Assembly (NCBI GenBank): GCA_017552715.1
Contig: JAFZOW010000094.1
Coordinates: forward strand, 1-38,541
Source of the DNA: Lachnospiraceae bacterium
Lineage (GTDB): Bacteria > Bacillota > Clostridia > Lachnospirales > Lachnospiraceae
Direction: 5' to 3'
Length of the DNA stretch: 38,541 nt
In this document: piece after piece, positions 7,604-17,000 of the stretch
Layout of the letters: each line of letters opens with the position of its first letter
Position numbering within the stretch: position 1 is the stretch's first letter
Translations under genes and position numbers: made by a program
The notes under the pieces: model-generated
Databases searched by the model: none
What the model saw: the letters and a program-made list of their open reading frames with translations, nothing else
What the model was told of the DNA's origin: nothing

Positions 7604-9145
7604 TTACTTCAGATCCAGGAAGAACTCCAGGAGCTTGTCCTCCAGGATGTAGTCACGGATCATATCTTCGCCGTAGGTTGCAATGAATTCGTCCGTCTTT
7701 CCTTCATAGCCGTTTTCCGATGCCACCTTTTCGATATCTTCCTGTGTGGCAGTGATGTTCTCGCGGGACGCGATGGCCTTGTAAAGAGTAGAATGCTCTA
7801 TAAAGGTAACGGAATCATTCATCAGCTGATCCTTAAAGGAAGCCAGATCCATACCAGTGCTCATGCCGATCAGGCTTTCCGCATCCATACCGTAGGAAAG
7901 GGAAGCGGCGTCTACCTGTTCCATGGTCTTGTTGTAGTAGTCGATCACGCTGTCCTCGTCGATATGGCTTACATAGGCATCTGCGTCGATGAAATTCCAG
8001 ATGGATGTGCTGCGTAGGCTTTTTGTTATAAAATCCTTATAGGCGGCTACGGTTGTGTATTCGCCGGAGGTCTTTTCCGATACCAGCGCATCCGTCAGTT
8101 CCGGAAGCTTGTTCCCGTGCAGGATGGAGTTTAAGGTGATGGCAAAGACCGCCGGTTTTCCGGCCAGCTCCGCAGCCTGATAGTCCTCGGGGAATACCAC
8201 ATGCACATCCTTTGTTTCCCCGATGCTCATGCCGACGATGCCCTCGGTAAAACCGTCGATAAAGGCGCTGATACCTATGGTGAGCTCGTAGTCGCTGGCT
8301 TCGCCGCCGTCAAAGGCAACACCGTCCATGGTGCCCAGGAAGTCGATGTTTACTGTATCGTACATCTCGGCTACCTGCCGGTCCGTCTGGACTTCCTCCA
8401 GGCTTCCGGAAAGGAGCTGGGAGTTGATGGCCTTTTCGATGGAGCTTTCACTCACACCGGTCTCGCTGAGGAAATAAGCGGTGTCGGTATAATTGCGGAC
8501 ATAGATCTCGATACCGTCTGCGGAAAGATCCAGCATTTTCCCTTCAGCCACGAGAGCCACATAATCCACAGCGCTGTTTTTGGTGGGCTGGGTCACGGGA
8601 GGAATGCCGACGAACAGGGCACTGTTGTCGATCTCCGTTGCAGCTGCGCTGTCACCGCTGACGGCGGTGATAACGGGATCGGCCGTATTCTCGGATAAAG
8701 CCTTGGACTGCTGGGCCTGCTTGATGACGATGGCTACAACGATGACGAGCAGCGCTACGCCGGCAAGAGCCAGTTCGATGATGATGGTGCGGCGCTTTGC
8801 GGCCAGATCTTCTTTATCGGACACGTCATTTTTGGCCTTTTCTCTGGAAGCTTTTTTCTGCTCCTTTTTTTCGTCATCATCGGATGCTTTTTCTTTATCC
8901 GTATCCTCTTCGGAGTCGGAAGTCTCTTCATCCTCCGCGCCTTCTTCGCTGTCGGGGCTTTCATCCTCATCCTGCGAGGCTTCATCTTTCGCAGTTTCGG
9001 GGCTTTCTTCTTCGGTGCTCTCTTCGTTCTCCGTGCTGTCCTCTTCTTCAGGGGTTTCTTCGGAGTCTTTCAGCTCCTTTTCATCCTTTGTGCTGTCTTC
9101 CGCCTTCAGGATCTCCTCTTTTTTTCTGTTCTTGTTCTTTTTCAT
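7604..9145 (-). CDS. Membrane-anchored FKBP-type prolyl isomerase, trigger-factor-like
   Basis: A 513-residue protein. Residues 1-118 are a strikingly acidic Glu/Asp/Ser tail. A transmembrane helix lies near 119-141, followed by an extracytoplasmic part with an FKBP fold near 255-345 (VNIDFLGTMDGVAFDGG, IDGFTEGIVGMSIGE and VVFPEDY motifs). A helical C-terminal domain (346-513) resembles the substrate-binding arm of trigger factor. Cytoplasmic trigger factor has no such membrane anchor, so this is probably a chaperone/isomerase for exported proteins. Not seen: the N-terminal ribosome-binding domain of true trigger factor. The start is supported by a perfect GGAGG site. It is divergent from the EAL gene and convergent with the SH3b gene, which has the same acidic-tail plus single-helix plan. 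Confidence 0.85.
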   Translation of the reverse strand: MKKNKNRKKEEILKAEDSTKDEKELKDSEETPEEEDSTENEESTEEESPETAKDEASQDEDESPDSEEGAEDEETSDSEEDTDKEKASDDDEKKEQKKASREKAKNDVSDKEDLAAKRRTIIIELALAGVALLVIVVAIVIKQAQQSKALSENTADPVITAVSGDSAAATEIDNSALFVGIPPVTQPTKNSAVDYVALVAEGKMLDLSADGIEIYVRNYTDTAYFLSETGVSESSIEKAINSQLLSGSLEEVQTDRQVAEMYDTVNIDFLGTMDGVAFDGGEASDYELTIGISAFIDGFTEGIVGMSIGETKDVHVVFPEDYQAAELAGKPAVFAITLNSILHGNKLPELTDALVSEKTSGEYTTVAAYKDFITKSLRSTSIWNFIDADAYVSHIDEDSVIDYYNKTMEQVDAASLSYGMDAESLIGMSTGMDLASFKDQLMNDSVTFIEHSTLYKAIASRENITATQEDIEKVASENGYEGKTDEFIATYGEDMIRDYILEDKLLEFFLDLK

Positions 9146-9175
9146 AATATACCTCCAAATTTACAGACATGTGGT

Positions 9176-9204
9176 ATTTTATCACTCGGCTGCCCCATGT
9201 GCAA
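9176..9204 (-). promoter_or_regulatory. Promoter of the FKBP-like gene
   Basis: Read on the minus strand: TTGCAC (9199-9204), a 17-bp spacer, and TAAAAT (9176-9181) with an extended TGA before the -10. Its -35 box is only 4 bp from the -35 box of the divergent EAL promoter. Confidence 0.75.
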
Positions 9205-9208
9205 GTGC

Positions 9209-9237
9209 TTGTATAAGTTGTAGAAATATGGTATTAT
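9209..9237 (+). promoter_or_regulatory. Promoter of the EAL-DHH-TIR operon
   Basis: TTGTAT at 9209-9214, a 17-bp spacer, and TATTAT at 9232-9237, followed by GGAGG and the start codon at 9260. A small inverted repeat (CAAG-TG-CTTG, 9202-9211) lies between the two divergent -35 boxes and could be a shared operator. Confidence 0.65.
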
Positions 9238-9259
9238 ACGATGGGTTTCGGAGGTTCTT

Positions 9260-12200
9260 ATGGCGGCACGAAAACGCATCGCTCTGCTGATGGCGCAGGC
9301 GGACGAAAACTATCAGGAAAAGTTCATCCGGGGTTTTCTGCGGCCGCTCTTCGCGGAAGATTTCGATGTCTGCATTTTTTCCATGTATATAAAATACCAG
9401 GATACCACCACCCGTGAGGTGGGGGAATCCAATATATATTCCCTTGTGAACTACAGCCTTTTCGATGCCGTAGTACTCCTTTCGGATACCATACAGACTC
9501 CGGGAGTGCTGCAGGCTCTGGAAGAGAAGATCCACGAATGCTATACGGGGCCGGTTCTGGTGGTGGATGCCCGAAGCACTTATTTCCCCAGCATCTGGAC
9601 CGACAGCTACACGCCCTTCCGCAGCCTTGTGGATCATCTGATCGAAGTACACGGCTATAAGGATATAGCTTTTTTAAGCGGGCGCAGATGGCATCCCCAT
9701 TCCAGACAGAGGCAGAAGGCCTATGAAGATGCACTGGCGGCCCATGGCATCCCTTTACGGGAAGAAAAGGTGTTTTACGGGGATTTCTGGTATACCAGCG
9801 GGAGCGGCTGCGCGGAAAACCTCTTGAGAGAGGGGAGCAGTCTGCCCGAGGTTGTGATCTGTGCCAATGACCAGATGGCCATCGGCCTTGCAAGAACCCT
9901 GGAAGAGAACGGGGTTAATATACCGGAAGATATCGCGGTAGTTGGTTTTGACAGTATCGAGGAGGGACGTACCAGTCCCTGTCCCATCAGCAGTGCCTAT
10001 ATACCGGCCGCATCCACCGGCCAGCACGCTGCGCATTCGATCCTGCAGCTTATGCGGGGGGAGGAGATCAGTGATCCGGATACGACGGTGGAGCTTTTTA
10101 TCGGAGGCAGCTGCGGCTGTGATGCGGAAAAAGTCCGTTACCGCGATATACTGCGCAAGAGCTGGGCTTCCGGACAGTCCGACGGGACCTATCTTTCCCT
10201 GCATAACAAGATGCAGGAGAATATCATGATACAGACCCGCCTTCACGGGGGGATCGACGTGATCTATGATAACCTGAGTCAGATAAAGGGATATAAAAGC
10301 TTTCATATCTGTCTCTGTGAACAGTGGGCCACACCGGCAGCCCTGTCCAGAGGCATGCTTTCCAGCCACGGTTATCCGGAGCATATGCTGCATGCCCTGG
10401 CATCATTCGGTGATGATCCCACCCGGGACGTGATCGATCTGCAGGACAGCTTTGATACGGTGGATCTGCTTCCAGATCTGCATAAGGAACGGGAAGAGCC
10501 TGCGGCCTATATCTTTACTCCGCTGCATTTTGAGGACAGCTGCTTCGGTTATGCCGTGGTGGATTACGGCAGCCGCATCCGCAGTTATGACGAAACCTAC
10601 CGTATGTGGATGCAGGGGCTGATGCGCGCCCTGGAGAGCCTGCGGCGTACCTGTATCGTGCAGGAGCGTCACGGGAATACCCTGCCGGATGTCAGCAGTG
10701 AAACGGATATCTCCTCCGAGGAGCTGCGTATGATGAAGGAGGTCGGATCCATATTGGATGAGAACCGGCTTCATTATTATTACCAGCCCATCGTGAGTGC
10801 CGTGGACGGAAGCATCTTTGCTTTTGAAGCCCTGATGCGGGCAAAGAGTGACATGAAGGTCTCGCCTTTGCAGATCATCAGTTTTGCCGCAAAACTCAAA
10901 CGTCTTGCGGATGTGGAAAAGGCAACCTTCCTGAATGTCCTGGAGCAGATGGAGACGGAAGGCGATGCTTTCGGGGAAGCCCATATCTTCATCAACAGCA
11001 TACCGGGTACCCGGCTGGATGAAATGGATTACCGGCGTATCGAAGAGATGCTGAAAAAACGCGGTTCCAAGGCGGTTGTGGAGCTTACGGAACAGACGGA
11101 ACTGGATGACAACGAACTGGCGGATATGAAGGACCGCTTTGCACGTATGGGGATAGATACGGCCGTTGATGATTACGGTACCGGATATTCCAATGTTTCC
11201 AATCTGCTCCGCTATATGCCCAATTACGTGAAGATAGACCGTTCCCTTTTATCCGGCATTCAGGACAGTCCCCAGAAGCAGCATTTCGTAAGGGAGATCA
11301 TCAACTTTTCCCACGACAACGGCATACAGGTGCTGGCGGAAGGAGTGGAGACCGGAGAGGAACTCCGAACGGTCATCATCCTGGGCTGTGACCTGATCCA
11401 GGGCTATTACACCGGACGTCCCGCTCCGGAGGTGATTCGCAGCATCGATGGTGCTATAATAGAAGAGATCTGCCGCTACCAGAAGGAAAGGCAGGACGGC
11501 GGCCTGCGCCGGGTGTTCGTCAGCGGCAAGACCAACCGTTTCTCCGCCACCGGCTTAAGCCGCGAAGGCTATACCGAGATCGAAAGCCGGCCCGGGGAGG
11601 GGACTTTCCGCGATTATACCTTGAGCGGGGCCCTGGGGCAGAAGGCAGACCTCAGGCTGGTGATATGCGAAGGCTACGAAGGGCAGATCACACTGGAACA
11701 TGTTCACCTCAACAGCCCCAAGCAGTTGCCGCTCATCGAGCTGAAGCCCGGAGCAAAGCTTACGCTGGTGCTGACCGGGGATAATATCTTAAGCGGCGGC
11801 GGTATCCACGTGCCCGTAGGAGCGGAACTGACCCTGCGGGGAGAAGGGGATCTGAACATCAAGCTCAATTCGGATGATTATTTCGGTATAGGCTGCTTAA
11901 GCGGAGCCGCAGGGAAACTGGAATTCTATCAGAACGGAGCTGTGAGCATAGAGGCCCGGGGGAACCGGGGCGTGGGCATCGGAGGCGAAACGGCAGCGAG
12001 TATCCTGATACACAGGGGGCGTTTCCTGCTCCAGCAGATCGGCGGCATTGCCGTGGGCATCGGCTGCATGGAAGGGGATGTGGAGCTGGATGTACACGAC
12101 TGCGAACTGGATATGACTTATACAGCCGGTGAGTGCTGCGGCCTGGGATCTTATGCGGGCTGCGCCGGGATCGATATGCGCAAGGTCTTCCTGCACTGCT

Positions 12201-12568
12201 TCGGCAGCGCGGATGCGCTGGTGGTGGCCGGCAGTATAAGAGGTGATAAAGCGGAAGTGCGCTATCATGAGATGGGCACGAATATCGATGTGAGAGCGGA
12301 ACAGGCCAGCGGAGCCGGAACTCTTAAGGGAGAGTCTTCGGTGATCCTGGATAATGTGTCTTACCGTTTCTCCGCAACAGGAAAAGAGGCTTATGCCTAC
12401 GGCGGCTGCAATAATGCCGGCGGGCTTATCGCGATGAACTCAAACATCTCGGTACGTATAAGGAACGAAAACGGGCGGATCGCCGCATGGCAGGACAATT
12501 ACATGAGTTACACCGACTGCCGCGGAGATCTTACATTGAACGGGAAAGTGTATAACGGGTTTGATTGA
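9260..12568 (+). CDS. LacI-type sensor + EAL c-di-GMP phosphodiesterase + Gly-rich beta tail
   Basis: A 1102-residue multidomain protein without signal peptide or membrane helix. Residues 1-290 are a periplasmic-binding-protein-like sensor as in LacI/GalR regulators (DAVVLLSD, VVICANDQMAIGLARTLEENG, DIAVVGFDS), but with no DNA-binding domain. Residues 295-480 are a linking domain of unclear fold. Residues 490-740 are an EAL domain with the catalytic set intact: E523-A-L, N579, D637-D638 in DDYGTG, K658 and E694 in EGVET. It should therefore hydrolyse cyclic di-GMP to pGpG. Residues 750-1102 are rich in Gly, Asp and short beta strands with repeated G-I-G patterns (FGIGCLSG, GVGIGGE, AVGIGCMEG, CGLGSYAG), suggesting a parallel beta-helix or carbohydrate-binding-like module, which is unusual on a cytoplasmic enzyme. 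The next gene starts 2 bp after the stop. Confidence 0.85.
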   Translation: MAARKRIALLMAQADENYQEKFIRGFLRPLFAEDFDVCIFSMYIKYQDTTTREVGESNIYSLVNYSLFDAVVLLSDTIQTPGVLQALEEKIHECYTGPVLVVDARSTYFPSIWTDSYTPFRSLVDHLIEVHGYKDIAFLSGRRWHPHSRQRQKAYEDALAAHGIPLREEKVFYGDFWYTSGSGCAENLLREGSSLPEVVICANDQMAIGLARTLEENGVNIPEDIAVVGFDSIEEGRTSPCPISSAYIPAASTGQHAAHSILQLMRGEEISDPDTTVELFIGGSCGCDAEKVRYRDILRKSWASGQSDGTYLSLHNKMQENIMIQTRLHGGIDVIYDNLSQIKGYKSFHICLCEQWATPAALSRGMLSSHGYPEHMLHALASFGDDPTRDVIDLQDSFDTVDLLPDLHKEREEPAAYIFTPLHFEDSCFGYAVVDYGSRIRSYDETYRMWMQGLMRALESLRRTCIVQERHGNTLPDVSSETDISSEELRMMKEVGSILDENRLHYYYQPIVSAVDGSIFAFEALMRAKSDMKVSPLQIISFAAKLKRLADVEKATFLNVLEQMETEGDAFGEAHIFINSIPGTRLDEMDYRRIEEMLKKRGSKAVVELTEQTELDDNELADMKDRFARMGIDTAVDDYGTGYSNVSNLLRYMPNYVKIDRSLLSGIQDSPQKQHFVREIINFSHDNGIQVLAEGVETGEELRTVIILGCDLIQGYYTGRPAPEVIRSIDGAIIEEICRYQKERQDGGLRRVFVSGKTNRFSATGLSREGYTEIESRPGEGTFRDYTLSGALGQKADLRLVICEGYEGQITLEHVHLNSPKQLPLIELKPGAKLTLVLTGDNILSGGGIHVPVGAELTLRGEGDLNIKLNSDDYFGIGCLSGAAGKLEFYQNGAVSIEARGNRGVGIGGETAASILIHRGRFLLQQIGGIAVGIGCMEGDVELDVHDCELDMTYTAGECCGLGSYAGCAGIDMRKVFLHCFGSADALVVAGSIRGDKAEVRYHEMGTNIDVRAEQASGAGTLKGESSVILDNVSYRFSATGKEAYAYGGCNNAGGLIAMNSNISVRIRNENGRIAAWQDNYMSYTDCRGDLTLNGKVYNGFD

Positions 12569-12570
12569 TT

Positions 12571-14082
12571 ATGAGTATTAAATTATCCAGACTTCTTGCA
12601 TTCAATAACATAGTGATCCAGTGCCATGACAATCCCGATGCGGATGCCCTGGCCAGCGGCTTTGCGCTGTGGCGCTACCTGGCGGGACAAGGGGTAAGGG
12701 CGCGCCTGGTATACGGCGGCCGGGCACTGCTCACCAAGTGCAATCTCCTGAGCATGGTGGAGCGGCTCGAGATCCCCGTGGAATATGTAACGGAGCTGGC
12801 ACCTCCCGAGCTTTTGCTTACCGTGGACTGTCAGTACGGGGAAAGCAATGTGACCCACTTTGAGGCGGAGCATATTGCGGTGATCGACCATCACCAGCTG
12901 TCCACCACGCTCCCGGCGCTTTCCGAACTGCGCAGCAATTACGGTTCCTGCTCCAGCGTGATCTTTAAGCTTCTGGAGAACGAGGGCTTCGAGATCAATG
13001 ATGATCCGGATGTGGCGACGGCTCTGTTTTACGGTCTTTATACGGATACCGGCGGGCTTGCCGAGATCTCCCATCCGGCGGACCGGGATCTTCGGGATCA
13101 TGCAAGATACAGCAAAGAAGACATACTGTATTTCCGCAATTCCAATCTTTCCAGAGAAGAACTGGCCATCGCGGGAGAAGCACTGGAGAATGCCATTTAT
13201 GAGGAAGGCTTCCCCTATGCCATGATCGAGTCGAAACCCTGCGATCCCAATCTCCTGGGGGTGATCAGTGATATGCTGCTGGAAGTGGAAGGTCTGGAAA
13301 GCTGCCTGGTATACAGCATCCTTCCCTTCGGGGTCAAGCTCTCGGTCCGCAGCTGCAGCAAGGATGTAAAGGCCAATGAACTGGCGGATTTCCTGACGGA
13401 AGGTCTGGGGGGCGGCGGAGGCCATACCACCAAGGCCGGAGGCATCCTGAAAAAGGATCTTTTTGCCATGCGGGGAAGGACCTTCTCTCCCGGAGCCATA
13501 CGCGAATTCCTCCGGGGGCGTATGCACCGTTATTATTCGGAAAGCATCATACGCTATGCCGGTGTGGAAGACGAAGACATCACAGGCTTTAAGCATTATA
13601 TGAAGAAAGATGTCAAGCAGGGATATGTAGAGGCCAGGTATCTTTCGGAGTACGGCAAGAAAGTACTGATCCGTACCCTGGAGGGAGATGTTGAAGTGGA
13701 AGTGGAGGATGATGTGCTGATCATTCTGGGGGTTGACGGCGAGATCTATCCCTGCCGCAGGGAAAAGTTTGAACGTTCCTATAAGACCAGTGATGATCCC
13801 TATATCTATCCCGGCGAGTATGTACCTGCCGTGATCAATACCGAGACCGGTGAGAGGATCGAACTTCTTCCTTATGCAAAGAGTTGTGTGGCTCTGGGAG
13901 GCAGCTGGATCTATGCCAAGGAACTGGATCACAGACTGAAGCTTTTCACCACCTGGGATACGGACAGCTACTACCTGGGGGTTAAGGGAGATTATCTTGC
14001 CGTGCGACCGGATGATCACAAGGATATCTATATCATCGCCCGGCGGATCTTTGATAAGACCTACGAGGAAGTGGAGGGATGA
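12571..14082 (+). CDS. DHH/DHHA1 phosphoesterase (NrnA-like) with C-terminal extension
   Basis: A 503-residue protein from the ATG at 12571. A TTG at 12565, overlapping the previous stop, would add two residues. The DHH domain has its metal-binding motifs: HDNPDADA near residues 19-26, the VDCQYG aspartate near 86, IDHHQ near 106 and YTDTGG near 157. The DHHA1 substrate domain shows GGGGGHTTKAGG near 280-291. NrnA/GdpP-type enzymes of this class cleave pAp, nanoRNA or linear dinucleotides such as pGpG and pApA. Typical NrnA ends near 310-340; here about 165 further residues follow, containing PGEYVPAV and KGDYLAVRPDD motifs that I could not assign. Sitting just after an EAL gene, its natural substrate could be the pGpG made by that enzyme; this is inference. 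Its stop overlaps the next start (ATGA). Confidence 0.85.
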   Translation: MSIKLSRLLAFNNIVIQCHDNPDADALASGFALWRYLAGQGVRARLVYGGRALLTKCNLLSMVERLEIPVEYVTELAPPELLLTVDCQYGESNVTHFEAEHIAVIDHHQLSTTLPALSELRSNYGSCSSVIFKLLENEGFEINDDPDVATALFYGLYTDTGGLAEISHPADRDLRDHARYSKEDILYFRNSNLSREELAIAGEALENAIYEEGFPYAMIESKPCDPNLLGVISDMLLEVEGLESCLVYSILPFGVKLSVRSCSKDVKANELADFLTEGLGGGGGHTTKAGGILKKDLFAMRGRTFSPGAIREFLRGRMHRYYSESIIRYAGVEDEDITGFKHYMKKDVKQGYVEARYLSEYGKKVLIRTLEGDVEVEVEDDVLIILGVDGEIYPCRREKFERSYKTSDDPYIYPGEYVPAVINTETGERIELLPYAKSCVALGGSWIYAKELDHRLKLFTTWDTDSYYLGVKGDYLAVRPDDHKDIYIIARRIFDKTYEEVEG

Positions 14083-17000
14083 GATACAACGCTTTTATCA
14101 GCTACCGTCATGCAGAACTGGATATGGAAGTGGCTAAGAAGCTGCACAAGGGCCTTGAGACCTTTGCCATTCCGGAGGCGGTGCGGAAAAAGTACGGTAA
14201 GAAGCGTATCGAGAGGGTCTTCCGTGATCAGGAAGAGCTGCCCATCGGCAGTGATCTGGATGACAACATCACGGAAGCACTGAAGGAATCGGAGTATCTT
14301 ATCGTTGTTTGTTCTCCCCGGACACCGGAATCCGAATGGGTCGGCAGGGAGATAGACAGCTTTATAAGTTTTCACGACCGGGATCATGTGCTGGCCGTAC
14401 TGATAGAGGGAGAGCCGGAGGAGAGCTTCCCGAAACAGCTGATCCTGGATGAAGAGGGAAATGATGTAGAACCCCTGGCAGCGGATGTGCGGGGGGCGGA
14501 CCGTAAAGAGCGGAATAAGAAATTCAAGACGGAACTGGTACGCCTGGCAGCTCCCCTGATCGGCTGCGATTATGATGAGCTTCGCCAGAGAAGACGTGAG
14601 CGCATGATAAGGCGCTATGTCACGGCGGGGGCAAGCGTTGCGCTGGCTGCGGCTGTTCTGGGTATCAGTTTTGGTATATATAATGCGCGGGTGGCTCAGC
14701 GTATGATGGATCTGGCAAACGAAAAGGCCACCCTTGCAGCTACCAGTGCACAGCTGGCTCTGGAAAAGACCCAGCTGGCAACAGATGTCTATGATCAGTA
14801 TCTGGATACTCTTAAGAACCAATCCCGATTCTATGCCGAAAAATCCCTGTCCCTTCTGAATGAGGGAAAACGCAAAACGGCAGCCTTGATCGCCATGGCC
14901 GCACTGCCTACGGAAAAGGATGAGCGTCCCTATGTTCCGGAAGCTGAATACGCCCTGAGTCAGGCTCTGCATGTATATGACGACGGAAGTCAGCTGGATT
15001 TCGACCTTCTTCTTCATCATGAACAGATCGTGGATACCATGCAGTTTTCGGGAAGCGGAGAGTATTTTCTGAGCCTGGATCGCGGGGAAAATGTTTATGT
15101 CTGGGAGCCGGAAAGCTGGGAACGTATCGTGATGATCCCCTTCAGGATCAACTCGGACCTGGGGATGGATGATGTGGTCGGGATGGAAGCGGACGATGAA
15201 CATGTCTATGTGGTTACGGAGGAAACATTAGGCATCTATGATCATGAGGCAAAGCTGCTTGTGTCCGTACCGGCAGATCTTTATTATATAGGAGCTTTTT
15301 TTGATGTGACCGAAGGAGTGGCTTTTCTGGTGGAAACCGACTATGTGCGTTGTGTGGAGCTTTCTTCCGGAGAAGTGATATACGAAGTGGAGACAGATTC
15401 GGATAATTCATTTTTATCCAAAGGCGCGGTGCTTGGCGGGGGGCGTTGTGCCGTCTGCCGCTGGGCGGATGAAGATGAGAACTCCATTGTTTGCATAATC
15501 GATGCCAGAGAGGGAAGTAAGAAGGAGATCCCAAGCTCCTGTCCCACGATCCTTCGTATCGCGCCTTCCAAAGACGGCCATTTTGCCCTGATCGGCTGTA
15601 ATTCCGATTATTATATGGGAGGAGTCGGTGTTCAGAAGATGGTCCTGGAATGGATAGACCCTGATGAAGGGGTGATGTGGACCGAAAAACCGAAGATCAC
15701 GGTGAACGATTCCCTGGGCTTTATGGCTTTATTGAAGATACAGGAATATACGGATCAGGAGACGGAAAAGAAACAGATCGTACTGGCGCTGGAAAAAGGC
15801 GTATACGTGTGGGATACAGAGGGAAAAGAAATATCCCGGATCGTCCTGCCGGAAGTGGCTGTGTCTTTATTGCTCTCCCAGACAAGCTCCCGGGGGATGG
15901 TCGCGTACTCAAACGGCGTCATAGACTGGATCGAAACGGAGAGCGGAAGCCTTTGGGACCAGTACCGTATAGAAAGCGGACTGCCTCTCAGAGGATTATG
16001 CTCCTATGACCAGCAGCGCCTGATCCGGAGTGATAAACGTACCGATATATATCTGCTTTCCTATCATAAGGGGATAGGACTGGAGGAGCTGCCCGAGCTG
16101 GCGGAAACACAGATCTCGGCAGGGGTGGAGCCGGAAGGCCGTTATTATGTGACCAAGAGCCTTCATGACAGACTGAAGCTCTGTTTTTATGATCCGGATG
16201 GGAAGCTGCTTTATGTTTTTGACCAAAGTGAAAAGTATTCAAACGGACTTACTTTTCTGGACGGTCTTACGATCCTCGCCACAACGGAGGGGCTCTGGTA
16301 TATCGATCCCCTGAAGCAGAGTGCGGAGCTTAAGAATATTGATGCCTTCGGATCAGACAAGATCTATACGCGCTGCTGCTTCAGTGTGAACGGAAAATAC
16401 TGCTGTATGTGGAACGGCTACTGGCTTGCTGCTATCGATGCGGAGAATAAAAAGCTTCTGTATGAGGAAGTTAGCGAGATCCCCGTGGGCAATGTGGTGA
16501 TGACGAATGACGGGAGCAAACTGCTGATCTCGCTGGAGAATACGCCGCTCATCACCATGGATCTTGCCAGCGGGTAGAAGAAAAGCTTTAACGATGAGGA
16601 TCTTTATGCCGTTTCCGACAACTCCGATTATCAATACCTTTGCGTGAGCTCTTCGGGGAAGCTGGCGGCCATGTTCTGTTCGGACGGAAAGGTAAGGATC
16701 GTAGACACTGAAAGCCTGAACGTGACTGCCGTGATCCATCAGCAGTCCAGATTGTTCGGTTTTATCAGCTTTACTCCGGATGATAAGAACCTGGTGATGC
16801 AGGGGGATGACCACAGCATTCAGATCTGGGATATACGTCTGGGAAAATACCGGAACCGTATCGACGGCACATCGGAACTGCATTTTGTCCTGTCGGACAG
16901 AGAAGACGGCTTTTACCTTTGTGTGGACGAGTACGGGATCAATCTGTTTGAAGCGGAAAGCTTTGCGCGTATCGCATATATCCCCGACGGCATGGCCTTT

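Noticed and set aside
12583-14019. Long minus-strand open frame opposite the DHH gene (similar ones at 20588-21373, 27566-28900, 33544-35043)
   Set aside because: All are shadows of strong coding genes, without start signals or recognisable domains.
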